NCBI RefSeq assembly: GCF_000006405.1
Contig: NW_003203299.1
Location: 24,035-88,034 of the forward strand
DNA from: Perkinsus marinus ATCC 50983
Taxonomy: Eukaryota > Perkinsozoa > Perkinsida > Perkinsidae
Reading direction: 5' to 3'
Length of the DNA stretch: 64,000 bases
Shown here: positions 1 to 10,976 of the stretch, piece by piece
Layout: each line of letters opens with the position of its first letter
How positions within the stretch are numbered: position 1 is the first letter of the stretch
Program-made: the position numbers and the translations under genes
Notes under the pieces: model-generated
Database searches by the model: none
The model's input: only the letters and a program-made list of their open reading frames with translations
Told to the model about the DNA's origin: nothing

Positions 1-615
1 CAAGGCGGATACCACCAGGAGGAGCACAGCTGGGCTGAGAAACTGCCATGGTACTGATGCCTGATTACCAAATATCCCAATCATTAGTGTGCACATAGCA
101 GCTCCTAGGATGTTGCCGACGTTGGAGTTATTAGACCATATACCAAAGACTGTGCCGTAATACTTGGGGAGGAAGTACTGACCGACTATGACAACTGAGG
201 CCGGCCAACATCCGGACTGGAAAACGGCGTTGACAACCCACACTACGTAATAAAAATAATACCATCCACTTTGCGTTGCCCAATCAACCATTCCACCGAA
301 GATGACTTGAGTGACACAACAGAGCGCAGCCATTAGGAAGTAGACTCTAACAGGACGGTAAATGTCCCCTAGCGGTCCAGTGAAGAACATACCAATAGCA
401 TAAAATACCAGGAAAAGAGTATTCATAATGCCAAAGAAGGTAGTAGAGTAACCATAGTATTCCTTCATGTTGGGTGTAGCATTAGAGAAAGCCTTTCGCA
501 CAGCATGCAGACAGACGTAGGTCAAAAAGGTCCATGTAACAGCCGACCATTGATAATATCTCTCACTGTGTCGTGGATGAGACGATGTAGATGACTTACT
601 GAAGAGAACCGTCAT
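1..615 (-). CDS. SLC37-like sugar-phosphate/MFS transporter, 5' part
   Basis: The minus strand is open from an ATG at 613-615 to the window edge (205 codons, no intron), so the gene continues to the left. The protein starts with a short Ser/Arg-rich cytosolic tail. It then shows several membrane segments with major facilitator features: a loop with GPLGDIYRP after the second segment, a segment with the GMVDW turn, and a motif WSNNSNVGNILGA. The order 'FYAIGMFFTGPLGD ... SGCWPASV ... GIWSNNSNVGNILG' resembles the SLC37 glycerol-3-phosphate/glucose-6-phosphate exchanger group. It would be an integral membrane transporter; the substrate cannot be told from this part. Start choice: first in-frame ATG after AT-rich sequence. 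Family call is fairly sure, substrate is inference. Confidence 0.75.
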   Translation of the reverse strand, partial: MTVLFSKSSTSSHPRHSERYYQWSAVTWTFLTYVCLHAVRKAFSNATPNMKEYYGYSTTFFGIMNTLFLVFYAIGMFFTGPLGDIYRPVRVYFLMAALCCVTQVIFGGMVDWATQSGWYYFYYVVWVVNAVFQSGCWPASVVIVGQYFLPKYYGTVFGIWSNNSNVGNILGAAMCTLMIGIFGNQASVPWQFLSPAVLLLVVSAL

Positions 616-1819
616 TCTCACAAACAGTCAATAACTCGAAGGACACACTGTGATATACCCGAATTGTGAGGCAAAATACTAAGATATTTTGCGAAGAATA
701 GGCGGAAGAACCAGGGCAAGACTCCTCCAAAAATAACCACCCTCGCTACCAGTATCGGCGTTTCCTACGCTCGTGTAACTTTTGTGTAAATTTTTCCCGT
801 GAGATTTTCCCACGATTTCGATACGACGGAGTGGTGAATTTCGAGATGTATTCACGGCTGAGAATTTCGCTGAACAGGTAAGCGAAATGTGAATGTGCTT
901 CCTAAAAAACCATCACATATGCTGGTTTCGCGATTTTGAGGTTACCTAAGGGCATCATATTAACGGATACGCAAGTTAGTTTAACGACGCGGTTTTAATG
1001 AGGATTCCAATATCGTGATTTCATGATAAAGTGAATTAACTTCGCCTGTAAGGACTTCAATTGAGGGAGACAACCTTGAGTAGAAATCTTGGCACAAAAT
1101 CTTCGCGCTGCGGGACACAGTCTGCCAAGACGGAACAGAAAATTTGTAAGAATTTTCGTAAGATCCTTAACCTCCTTATTTCGAAATAGCCTTACGCTCC
1201 TCTGCCTCCTTAGGAGCGCCTCCTCACATAAAGGGAGCCCTCCTTCCTTATGAATCTTACGCTCCTCCCTCAAGGAAGCCCTCCCAAGTTATAGGGCCAA
1301 ATCGGTCCGGCCAATAGTTCTGCCGATTACAACGTTCCTTACCATACAGGCAATACATTGTTAGATCATCACGCTTCTTTGCTCTTTAAAAGGTGGTGGA
1401 GGAGGCCTTCGATCGACTTCTTCTCGTTCAGACGACCTCAATAGTTCTGCATTGTGTCGTTGTTCGTCGCCCGAAACGGTTGTCCCTTGTCCCCTTTCCA
1501 TTCTGATCAAATCTATTCCTCCAGTGTTGGAGGAAGTGTGGTATCATATCAGAATATGCCTTTCACTTCGACGACAACTCGTATTGACAGACTCGCATAA
1601 AGGTCTCCATCTCCTCCTTAAGAGCAGATAAACGTGATGATCTAATCACGTATTGCTTGAGTGATAAGGAACTTCTCAATTGACTCGCGTGAACATTTCT
1701 TAAGAGATTTATGGCGTGCGCGGTATCAAGTAAATACGCGCTCGCCCAGTTAGGTTTTTTAAGGACTTTTTCTCGTCACAGGTCTTAGAGCCAGAGATTG
1801 AGGTGTTCTGCTGTTAGTA
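616..1819. other. Intergenic region between divergent genes
   Basis: No convincing coding exon is visible. It lies between the start of the transporter (-) and the start of the RING/EF-hand gene (+), so both promoters should lie here. A stretch around 1190-1280 has a repeated CTCCTTA-like wording. A short minus-strand frame at 995-1273 has no recognisable domain and is not called. Confidence 0.5.
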
Positions 1820-2400
1820 ATGAACCCATACACATCTTCTTATGACAACAATGATCAGAGGCCTTCCTCGCGTCCTACTAACTCTAGACCCGCCCCGATG
1901 GTCACGGCCACTGTATTGAGCGTTGGAGGGAGGCCAGTACAGGTACTACCAACTACTGTGCTGAGATCGCCAAAGTATCTACTGTATCACACGCGTGTCA
2001 CCACTACTGTACCGAACGATTTTGGTAGTGTCAATAAATCCGAATCTGGAACTAATTCTCATGATGATGAAACGGCTGCCATTATTCATAGTAAATGTTC
2101 AGAATTCCCGACCATCTAGTGGAGTTGTCTACGACATCAACGGGAATATGATCTCATCTGGCCAAGGCCCTTCACCCTACCCCACCGTTCTCGGTACTGT
2201 CATACAGCCCTCCGCCCCACCAGCGCCTCTCCAAGTAATAGGATTATCATTATCAACTGTGTGATGGTAGACCCTTCAGGTTCCCCCTTCCAATATGCAG
2301 TCGGGCATTCATTCAGTCCATTCAAACATGTCACTATTGTACACTAGTTCTAAAGCTGAGGAGCACGCCGAATGCGCGGTCTGTTATGACACGCTACCTG

Positions 2401-2447
<47 letters not shown>

Positions 2448-5400
2448 TTTAGTAGTTTTAGTAGTTTTAGTAGTTTTAGTAGTTTTAGTAGTTTTAGTAG
2501 TTTTAGTAGTTTTAGTAGTTTTAGTAGTTTTAGTAGTTTTAGTAGTTTTAGTAGTTTTAGTAGTTTTAGTAGTTTTAGTAGTTTTAGTAGTTTTAGTAGT
2601 TTTAGTAGTTTTAGTAGTTTTAGTAGTTTTAGTAGTTTTAGTAGTAGTACTAGTAGTACTAGTAGTACTAGTAGTACTAGTAGTACTAGTAGTACTAGGA
2701 GTACTAGGAGTACTAGGAGTACTAGGAGTACTAGGAGTACTAGTAGTAGTATTACTGTTAGTAGTTCGCTTCACTCAGTGGAGCTGAGGAGTTTCCTCGC
2801 AACACTTTACATATGAATTCGGGTAGAAGTGTTCAGAACTAATGAGAATTTTCTCATAATTTTCATACCGTCACCGACCAACGTAGTTGACCATGTGCAT
2901 ATTTTCTCCCACTCCTTTCCCCCCTTGTTCAGTCTGCCTTAGGTAAAGCTGAGGCTCCCGTTTGCGTTCTCACTGGCCCCGACAGCCGCCGAGTTTGTCC
3001 TCATTACTTCCACGTTGAATGTGTGAAGTATATGATGAGCTCAGATCAGAATTCATGTCCACTTTGCAGGTAGTGTGGAAATGGGCACTTCGGCGTTTCA
3101 TCCTTTGCAAAAGGGCCCATCCTTGTAATTTCGTGTCGCGTGACGGTTGATGAACAAAATTGGTATTATTTTTTGAAAGGCGATTATTCCTTATGTGACG
3201 GTAACTCAGTGCACAATACGGATATCAGAATCGTTCATACAGCGTTGAAGAGAGCTCGATGAGGCCTTTTCATCAATTGTCACGCGCCGCGAAATCAAAA
3301 GGATTGGTATAGGTTTTCTTCAGGACACCCTACGTCTACTATCTCCCCATTCCAGATGTCGATAAGGACCCACAGGCCTGGTTCCGGGTAGTGCCTTCGT
3401 GCTGTACTTCTCTTGAGAAATTTCGATCAGGCAGTTGATTTGAATGGTGACGGTAAACTTGACAAACAGGAAGTGATGTTTGTGCTAAAGTCAACTCTGC
3501 CTATAAACTATCAACGGCTCGGTAGTGTATAACTGGTGGCGTGGTATGTAGTGAATCGATGTGATCTCAGAGAAAGATTTCGACAAATTGTTCCGGAGGT
3601 GGGACACCAGTGGTGACGGTTACATTCAATATAAGGAGCTCATGGGCCCCACAGGGCTCGTCAACTTCGTCAGGTTAGATTATGTGGAAAAAAATTTTTT
3701 TGGAAATAATTTTCGCTTAGGAAAAATTTCAGACGAGGCACGAAAGACTTGGAAAATGGTGCAGGGTGCATGCCAAGCTTGAGGAGCAATAAGGTTGCCT
3801 GGTTCGAGTAAGCTCAACATAGTTATAGCGGATGGATACAGTAGTGGAGTCTCACCCGTTTGTGGTGTAGTGGTGTAACTTATAGGGTGTACATGTTTTC
3901 GCGACCGATAACGCAATTTTTTTCCACGAAGTGAAATGTGAAATATTTTTTCACTAGTTTTCTTAACATCATGGGTGAAACTTAATTTTACTACATTTTT
4001 TCAATTTGAATGAAAAGTTTGAAGAGCTAGCGGGAAAATGTATTTCGCCACTACTTTTTTTCACGGAAAATTACGACACTCTACGTAAAACTGGTGGAAG
4101 TCCATTGAACGTGAGTTGGAATTCACAGTAAATAGGACCAAATTCAACCAAGAAAAGTTGATGGTGTGGTATGGCAGGTATTGGGATGAAGATCGGAATG
4201 GCGTATTGGATAAGGAGGAAGTCACTCGAGCTCTCATTAAAACGTTTGCGTGGCAGAGGGCTTCTTTGGAGCAAAATTCGGTATAAAATTTTCGAAAATT
4301 TTCGAGAATTTTCTGCTATTTTTTTCTGGTTTTTTTCAGACGGCCCGTATGATTATTGATGCATTATGGAGCGATTTCGATGTTGATGGTGATGGAACAA
4401 TCGATAGTAGAGAATTTTGCCGGTAGTAATGGTAGAGATTGCACATGGTCAACCACATGTGTTGATGGCAATATGAAAATTCTGGGAAAATTTTGGGAAT
4501 TTATGAGCTCAGTTGAGGACAGTGTAGGAAAATATGCATATGGTCAACCACATGTGTTGGTGACAATATGAAAATTTTGAGGAAATTTTCGGGGATTTCT
4601 GCTGACTTCTAATCCGATTCGTAGATAAGCTTTTAGTGAGGAAATTTATGAGCTCAGCTGAGGAAAGCGCACATGTATTTCTGTAGAGAGGTCGTCAGAC
4701 TAACTGAATAGTAGATCGCGATGACGATCCAACGTCTTGTCTACTACTTATGTAACACATATATATATTGCAAAGCTAGGCTAGGATATGAACGGCACAA
4801 TGGGGACAGACATACTTTGTGTGCTAGGATACTCATCCTACATTGCAACACTGAAAGTAGTGGTGAATTGAAAGAGGTTTAGGTCCGATACGGGTTTGGC
4901 CGACACGTTCCTCGCTAACACCCCTCCATTATGATTCCACGAGAGTGTGGTAGTATTCCTTTTGTAACGAGCGGTTGAGATTTCATCACCACATATACCA
5001 ATTTCTGATTCTCCCGTACGCCCAAGTTGTCCGCTTTAAAAGATGTTCGAATTTGAGTTGAGTTTATTCGCATCGGTGTCGAGTGCTGTGTATTTTTTTG
5101 GGAGGTGCAAGGTGTGGGATTCGAACTTGGGACCTTTCGGGTGGATTAATGTTAGTTGTTATCATTGGAGTTCCATGTGTGGTATGGAAAATGTATTTCA
5201 CGACTAGTGCATAGCGCGAATATCGCGTTATTTTTCACAGAGTATTATGTTACTTCACGTAAAATGGGTAAAACTGCTAAGTATCGAATGAGAGTCAAGA
5301 TGGATGATTCTCCGTAAGCTCCAGACTGGTGACGGCTCGGGAGTTTTTGGCAGTAGAATAGTTTGAAAAGAAAAGGTAGTAGCATAGGGAGTGCTGGGCA

Positions 5401-6861
5401 ACTACGGTGCGAATCAAACCCTTATGGGTGTTGGATCTCCGGGAGTTCGAGAGTAAACTTCGGGTAATATGAACATAATGAGAATGTGAATCGATTGTCA
5501 ACATTTTAAAAGCGTTCCGTAGTGCCTTTAGTTGACGAATTATTCGAATAACTGTTTGGTTCTCCCTGTATAGTTCATGGCGTAGATTTATTGAGCCACC
5601 GAGAAAATGGTAGAAGTGGATGCGGTGGGGGTCTGTCCTCCAATATACAGTACATTGCGATTTCCACGATCGCTCTGGAGAAAAGTCACTGCGATGGTAA
5701 TGGAGTCGATTCCACACTTTTTATCGGTGTAGGAAAATATGCACATAGGCTAGTTAGCCCACTAGAGCTGCAACATATATAAATTATTAACGTAGTAGTA
5801 GTGGCGAAGTTTTTTTTTCACGAGAAGTAACTTTGCCACTACCAGACTGATCGATGTTTCTATTGAAGTTGATCCGATTGTGTTGAAGTGTATTGGTTTT
5901 CCGTAGTTTATTCGCCCTTACCTTGATGGCTTCTAAAGACACGTATAAACTAGCAATCACTGCTCTAGCGTGTGCTGTTACTTCAGCATTCACGTGAGGT
6001 GTGGTACTAATATGTAGATTCACTTGGTGGTAGATACAAAACGTATCAAGATGTATATGGTAATGGAGGGAAAAAAGAAGCGGATAAGTTTATTGAGGTT
6101 CTCGATCCTGCACTGGAACTGGTACACTATGGGTTTCGCAGGGAAAAATATTCAGTTTCACGAGCGATTGAGAAAAAAAATTATTTCCAGGAGTGATTGG
6201 GGAAAAAATTCATAGTTTTGCGAGTGATTGAGAAAAAAATTATTTTTACGAGTGTTTGGGAAAAATTTTTGGTTAAATTAAGCTCCTGAATTTCCGAATG
6301 AACTGAGTGTAACAATATTTTTTTCGGTATTTTTATTGACCCATGGGAAAAATGGTACCGAAAAAAATAAAACTTTAAGAAAATAAACTTAGCGGTAAAA
6401 AGTTTATGACATGGAAAAGTTCCATAGTGTTTTTGAGAAAAAAAAACGTAGCGATCTCGTTTTGAATCAACCTGATTCCAGGGATCCGTTTAACTTTGAG
6501 AAATAACGTTCCCCAGGGTTTGATAACAATGGGGGGAAATGTTCCTTATGTGATGATGACATTTACATGGGAAACTGATTGAAGAATGTGTTCCTAGTCG
6601 TACGGCTAGAGACCCGGGAACATTATAGGTTCCTGTCTGGTTTGGTTTCCCTCTTCTAACGTGGTCATGTATTTTCAGTTGAAGCCGAAAGTTTATAACG
6701 CTGAAGAATTTAAACCCTCTCCAGAGTTCGCGGGATCAATTGATGGATATGTTTTCAAACGGGATAAGCTTGGTGTGGGGTATTACATTGATAAAGAGTT
6801 CGACGCTGTACTACAGCCAGAGGTGGAGGAGCAACGACGGAGATTGGCTGAAATGCCTTGA
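1820..6861 (+). CDS. RING-H2 / four EF-hand protein, 12 exons
   Basis: Exons read as 1820-2008, 2103-2234, 2301-2400, 2943-3069, 3324-3387, 3431-3521, 3571-3673, 3733-3807, 4178-4280, 4340-4422, 6034-6121, 6679-6861; phases agree and give 445 codons plus stop. The N-terminal 125 residues are Ser/Pro-rich. A RING-H2 finger follows (CAVC, then CPHYFHVEC, then CPLC), so a ubiquitin-ligase role is likely. Next come EF-hand loops DLNGDGKLDKQE, DTSGDGYIQYKE, DEDRNGVLDKEE and DVDGDGTIDSRE, all with calcium-ligand positions kept. The C-terminus has a G-YVFK-GVGYY motif seen in various protist proteins. The link CPLCRTP..LPIPD..DP.AWF between RING and EF-hands recurs in a protist RING/EF-hand family as I remember it. 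Exon 1/2 junction and the long intron before 6034 are least certain. Expected role: calcium-responsive E3 ligase (inference). Confidence 0.75.
2401..2755 (+). repeat. Compound AGT microsatellite inside an intron
   Basis: The intron 2401-2942 of the RING/EF-hand gene opens with pure GTA/AGT units, then about 22 units of AGTAGTTTT, then AGTAGTACT and AGTACTAGG units. The 9-nt higher-order periods show stepwise homogenisation of a trinucleotide run. All six frames are open or nearly so, which creates long low-complexity frames that are not genes. The repeat starts exactly at the donor GT. Confidence 0.95.
2767..2913 (-). mobile_element. Family A element, reverse copy, in RING gene intron
   Basis: This is the reverse complement of the family A consensus: GAGCTGAGGAGTTTCCTC at one end, then ATTCGGGTAGAAGTG, GAGAATTTTC and the CATGTGCATATTTTCTCCCAC end. 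It sits between the microsatellite and the 3' splice site of the same intron. Confidence 0.7.
3915..4090. mobile_element. Degenerate family B element in EF-hand gene intron
   Basis: In the intron 3808-4177 the wording TTTTTCACTAG...GGGTGAAAC and the later TTTTTCACGGAAAATTACG...CTACGTAAAAC match two parts of family B. The intron is 370 nt, against 43-59 nt for most other introns of the gene. Confidence 0.5.
4423..6033. mobile_element. 1.6-kb intron built from A and B element copies
   Basis: Two forward family A pieces are visible at about 4440-4515 and 4517-4690 (GCACATGGTCAACCACATG, GAGCTCAGCTGAGGAAAGCG). A family B copy lies at about 5168-5275 (TTTCACGACTA...AATATCGCG...ACTTCACGTAAAA) and a partial A at 5727-5760. 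Other frames at 5295-5782 (both strands) read open for 60-140 codons but have no domain. The flanking exons join in phase (CG|A), so this is treated as one intron. Confidence 0.55.
6505..6640 (+). mobile_element. Family C element in last intron of RING/EF-hand gene
   Basis: It contains GTTCCCCAGGGTTTGATAAC, ATTTACATGGGAAACTGATT, GAAGAATGTGTTCCTAG and ends near GGGAACATTATAGG. The same order appears reversed at 28983-29117 and, with a family B insertion, at 36195-36475. Confidence 0.65.
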
Positions 6862-7648
6862 TAGGATCATGTTTCTGCTACGGCACATTGTATGCAGTTG
6901 AGTTAGCAAGGACTGGGTCTATTTGAGTATCGACTATTTGTATTTGTATCAATATTACTATCAATATTAATATATAATATGAAGATTTAATATATATTGA
7001 TATTAATATATCAATATTAATATATAATAATACTATTAATATTAATATATACTATCAAGTATTGAGTATTTGTATTATGTTAGGAAGACTAGTGGATCAT
7101 GCTGTTTGGTGTGGTTTGTGTGATCTGTCAATTCTGTCAGGATTCTGTTTGTATTTGCATATCAACAGAAATCAAGATTCCATTTTTAAAGTTATTAACG
7201 CTTGTAGCCTTTGGGGGGTTTCAGTGGGCAATGTTAGTGTTGGAATATATTTTTGGCAGGTTTATATTAGAATGGAAATTTCGTTTCATCAGTGACTCGT
7301 AGATGACCTCCTCCATAGTTAGTGATGACTCGAATCACTATGGGGGAGTTCATATACGAGTTCGGGTGAGAGTGTACAGGAAGCAACAAAAAATTTCCCA
7401 AAATTTTCCCGAAATTTTCTATATTTTCGCATTCCCCCTCCCCTCCCACACTGCTCACAGTATCGTTCTCAAGGCTCTCGGTGAATGAATTTTTCCCAGG
7501 GTGAGAAGCTAATTATATAAAAAGCATTTAGAAAACGCGTGTTTGGAAGGGTGAGTGATGTTCCCCGACAAAATTAGTGTTATCGAACATGATATGTGAA
7601 CATGGACTTTGCATCGTCCTCAATTTTAACCCTGTAGTTCATTTGACG
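6862..7648. other. Intergenic region with AT-rich palindromic tract
   Basis: No gene is seen. Positions 6944-7065 are almost pure A/T with many copies of ATATTAATAT-type self-complementary units. The rest separates two plus-strand genes and presumably holds the terminator of one and the promoter of the next. Confidence 0.5.
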
Positions 7649-9748
7649 ATGTCTACTACTACACCACCGATCGGCTCGTCTACAGGAGAGGTAAGTCTCA
7701 GTAGCCAACAACAACAACAACCAGTAGCAGCATCAGCGCCGAGCCGACCGAAGAAGTCCAAGACTCCTACTGTGTTGGAATCTCTGGGAATAGTAGTGGC
7801 AAAAGGCTCGAAAAAACGCGTTAAACTAGCAGCAAGTGAATCTCGACGGGTTCGGGTGAGTTTTGAAAAGTCTCTGTTTGTAGGGTGAGCGGCTGATCAG
7901 GCACGGACTAAGGTGAGAAGTGTTGAGGAAGAAAATAGAATAGCAGTGTTGCGAGAAGAAAAAGTCCGACAGAAAGCAGCTGAGGTGATATTGGAGTTTC
8001 ACTCTAGTGATAAGAAAAACAAATTTCACATTTCCCTTGGTGAGAAACGCGTGATGTATATCGCGAATATTACGTTTTCTAAAGTAGAATATTACGCTAC
8101 CTCACGTCGAACGGTGAAACTACAGTGGAGTTTCACCCGTTTTACGCGAAGTGGCGTGAAACTCGGTGAAAAACGCGATATTCGCGGTGATATGCAGTAG
8201 TGAGATTTGTTTTTCACTAGTGTTTTTCATATCACGGGTGAAACTACATTGTATCGCGTAGTTTAACGACCTGGGCGAAAACTATATAGCACCTAGTTTC
8301 ATCATTTTTTTGGTAAATTTTCGCTACTATTTATTTCTTATATAGTTAACTTTCTCATTTTTTCGGTGAATTTTCGTTACCATTTATTCCCATTGTAGTT
8401 AATTTTCTCATTTTTTCGGTAAATTTTCGTTACCATTTATTCCCATTGTAGTTAATTTTATCATTTTTTCGGTAAATTTTCGTTACCATTTATTCCCATT
8501 GTAGTTAATTTTATCATTTTTTCGGTAAATTTTCGTTACCATTTATTCCCATTGTAGTTAATTTTCTCACTTTTTCGGTAAATTTTCGCTACCATTTATA
8601 TATTTTTTAGTTAATTTCCTCATTTTTTTGTTAAATTTTCGCTACTATTTATTTTTTTAGTTTATTTTCTGTTGTAGATATTCGATCATCTTGTTTTAGG
8701 AGCACCCCATGAACTCTCTATTCGCCGCATGTCGCAGCAACGACTCTCTCACTATTGCCGACCTAATCGGGCACAAAGTGAGGCATTCACGTGTTTTCAT
8801 CTGTCACCAGTCACCCAGGAAGTCGACGCCAATGTGAAGTACCCGCATCCTATCGATGGGTTAGGAGTGGGGGCGGCTCCAATACATGTGGCGGCTCAAT
8901 ACGGGGCTACAGGTGCAGTTACTACGCTACTAGATGCAGGGGCTGATAAGGAACAAGTAGGAATGGTGGAGTATGTGTTCGCTTCCCTCGGGAGTTTCCT
9001 AGCTAGTTTATAGGAATTCGGGTAGAAGAGTAAGGAAACTAATGAGAATTTTTGTAAATTTCCTCAAAATTTCCGTAAATTTTGTCAGAATTTTCATGTG
9101 AATATTTTCCCACACTGTCATCTGATATCGGCCAGGTTACGGATCAAGGGCAAACAGCTCTGCATGTTGCGGCTAAGCGGGGGCTACCAGCCACTTGCCA
9201 ACTGCTCATCACGAAAGGCGCCAACCTGGGCACCAAGGACAGGTTTGGGTGAGTGGGATGGGTTTTTATGCACATCGCGGAACGCTTCGCTCCGCTGTGT
9301 TCGAGATGATTCCAACATGGAGTCTATAGACACCTTTCTCACGTGTTAAATATTAATGTCTCAATCAGTGTGGTGAAAGTTGCCCATGGTCAACCACGCG
9401 AGTTGGTGAGAAAATGAAAACTCCGAGAAAATTTTGGATTGATCCGTGTGATTTTCTGTACATTAATGGTATGTATTCTCCCAATTCGTATATAAACTTT
9501 TTTGATTTGTGAGGAAAATATTGAGCTCAGCTGTAGGTGCACGGCCTTGGATCTGGCCAGGCGGGAAGAGCATCGATCCAATTTTCATGCAGAAGTGGTG
9601 AAGTTGTTGAAGAAGACGATCGCTCAACGTCACCAGGCTACGACCACTAATACGGGTGGGTTACACTGGATGACTTGTGTCGTGATGGAATCTCATTTTT
9701 GTAGGAGAGCGAAAGAGATCTCGAAGACGTCAAAAAGTTTATCAGTGA
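7649..9748 (+). CDS. Ankyrin-repeat protein, 7 exons
   Basis: Exons 7649-7855, 7901-7984, 8700-8777, 8819-8956, 9136-9248, 9537-9655, 9705-9748 join in phase to 260 codons plus stop. The N-terminus is low-complexity (poly-Gln, Pro/Ser/Lys-rich), followed by a charged helix (VEEENRIAVLREEKVRQKAAE). Three ankyrin repeats follow: PIHVAAQYGATGAVTTLLDAGA, with core words TALHVAAKRG..CQLLITKGANL and CTALDLARREEH..VVKLLKK. The last 14 residues are basic (RKRSRRR). Ankyrin repeats are protein-binding scaffolds; partner unknown. Plain introns are 41-49 nt; the three long introns (715, 179, 288 nt) each hold mobile-element copies. Start: first ATG in the frame, after an in-frame stop. Confidence 0.75.
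7995..8262. mobile_element. Two family B elements side by side in ankyrin gene intron
   Basis: The first copy begins GGAGTTTCACTCTAGTGATA and ends ACGGTGAAAC near 8115. The second runs from about 8131 (GGAGTTTCACCCG) to GGGTGAAAC near 8260, in the opposite orientation, with the core GAAAAACGCGATATTCGCGG. Both lie in the 715-nt intron that starts at 7985. Confidence 0.75.
8285..8690 (+). repeat. 53-bp minisatellite, about 7 copies, ending in 3' splice-like words
   Basis: The unit TTAATTTTCTCATTTTTTCG then GTAAATTTTCGTTACC, ATTTATTCCCATTGTAG repeats at 53-bp spacing (for example from 8409 to 8462). Outer copies are more diverged. Each unit ends in pyrimidine-rich sequence plus TTGTAG, which looks like a 3' splice site. 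It fills the rest of the 715-nt intron before exon 3. Confidence 0.9.
9012..9115 (-). mobile_element. Family A element, reverse copy, ankyrin gene intron
   Basis: GAGTTTCCTAGCTAG, ATTCGGGTAGAAGAG, GAGAATTTTTGT and TTTTCATGTGAATATTTTCCC follow the reverse family A order. The intron is 8957-9135. Confidence 0.65.
9366..9536 (+). mobile_element. Family A element, forward copy, supplying the intron 3' end
   Basis: It starts CAGTGTGGTGAAAGTTGCCC, continues with GGTCAACCACG..TTGGTGA, and ends GAGCTCAGCTGTAG, where the final AG is the acceptor used by the next ankyrin exon. Element-derived sequence thus appears to serve as the splice site. Confidence 0.6.
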
Positions 9749-10577
9749 TTCGCCACGTATTGTGTTGGTAGTTTATTCAGAGTCTACTGGTACAGTAGCG
9801 GTATGCAGGTTTTATTGAGTAAACAAAACACCCACAATCACCTGGAATGGCACTGTCGAAGTACGATAGTAAGCGAATGTAGTAAATCGCAACTACTTCA
9901 ATATAGTAATGACTAATACGTCTTACAACTAGCGCTAAGAGACAGCGGAAACAAGACGCAAGACGACAATAACACAATCAAATATAACCAGATATCATCA
10001 TCTTGCTGCCCTTGCGATTCTTCACTCATGCCGAAACCGGCACAGCGGCTAAAGGATCTGTACTTCAACGATTGTTAAATTGAGCACTCGAGATTTGCTC
10101 GAGACTCTTATAGGAGCAACTTCATGAGGGTGAATCTTGTCCCAGTCGAGTGAGTTCCGCTTGCAGATTGACGGAGTCTGAAGTAGTCGAGCAGAAGGAA
10201 ACACTACCATTAACCTCGTTGAAGTTGTAGTGGAATTGACGATGATGGTAAAAGTGTTAGTGTTATTACTCTTACCGAAGTCGTGGTTAAATTAGTTGAT
10301 GACACTTTGGGAAAAAGAGTACTTGTTGCTCCTGTATAGGCCATTGACTTCTATGTTCCAACGCGCCTGATATTCAGTTCTTGGTGGATTGTTATCTATC
10401 TATCATCACTTTGCCGACCACTAGTTGCAATAAATATAAATCAGATAATAATTAGGGACTTACTTACTCTCAACGCACTGATGAATTTATTCACTGTATA
10501 GAGCACAATCAGAATAACGATTGAAACACTCATCTGCCGTTTCCCCATCATGTATAATGTTAGTGATAGCGACAGCC
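9749..10577. other. Region between ankyrin gene and inverted duplication
   Basis: Mostly non-coding. At 10441-10577 the minus strand carries a second, diverged piece of the SpoVS-domain exon (matching wording ..LAVAITNI.HDGE..), next to the outer boundary of the inverted duplication. This suggests a rearrangement at the boundary. Confidence 0.45.
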
Positions 10578-10615
10578 AACAGTTCACCAACAGGGCCAAT
10601 CGCTGGATTCGAACC

Positions 10616-10855
10616 TTACCGAACATGATCATCATAACTGTAATGTGCCTCACAATGGTTAGCCGCAATAGCAATAGCCTTTGCCATTTTGTATACGTTC
10701 TCCGGGCCTATCCCTGAGGCGCCATGCATCGCTCTCCTTGGAAACTCGACAATACTACCGACTAGCCTAGCCGCTTCCCCATCATGTACAATATTAGTGA
10801 TAGCGACGGCCAAGGCTGATACGCTACTCTTAGTAGATACGTGTAATGACTTCAT
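10616..10855 (-). pseudogene. Truncated SpoVS-domain gene (last exon only)
   Basis: This is the left-arm counterpart of the last exon of the gene at 27229-27888 and keeps its frame to the stop at 10616. The two upstream exons are absent because the arm lacks about 475 bp; upstream sequence fuses directly to the region equivalent to 27160. The encoded domain still shows the SpoVS pattern (SALAVAITNIVHDGEAARLVGS, with K-MAKAIAIAANHC). Probably a dead copy, or an exon captured by another transcript. Confidence 0.6.
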
Positions 10856-10904
10856 CTCATTCACATTTCCAGATGAGCTTGCCAGAGAATGCCGCCTTAC
10901 ACAG

Positions 10905-10976
10905 TCGTCGAGAGAGTATTATCATCGCAGTTAACAACACTCTAGGAGGTCCCGGGTTCAATTCCCACAAGCGACA
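10905..10976 (+). other. tRNA-like fossil with B-box word
   Basis: The stretch ends GGGTTCAATTCCCACAAG..GAC and begins GTCGTCGAGAGAG, so a partial acceptor stem (5 bp) and a T-arm-like word are present. Only three T-stem pairs form, and no good anticodon stem. The same fossil lies reversed at 27062-27133. Probably a degraded tRNA-derived sequence. Confidence 0.25.

Noticed and set aside
2386-2816. Long frames on both strands (poly Ser/Phe, poly Val/Leu, poly Thr/Lys)
   Set aside because: They are translations of the AGT/AGTAGTTTT microsatellite inside an intron; flanking RING exons join in phase without it.
5295-5717. 140-codon minus-strand frame
   Set aside because: No domain; it lies inside an intron of the RING/EF-hand gene made of A and B elements.
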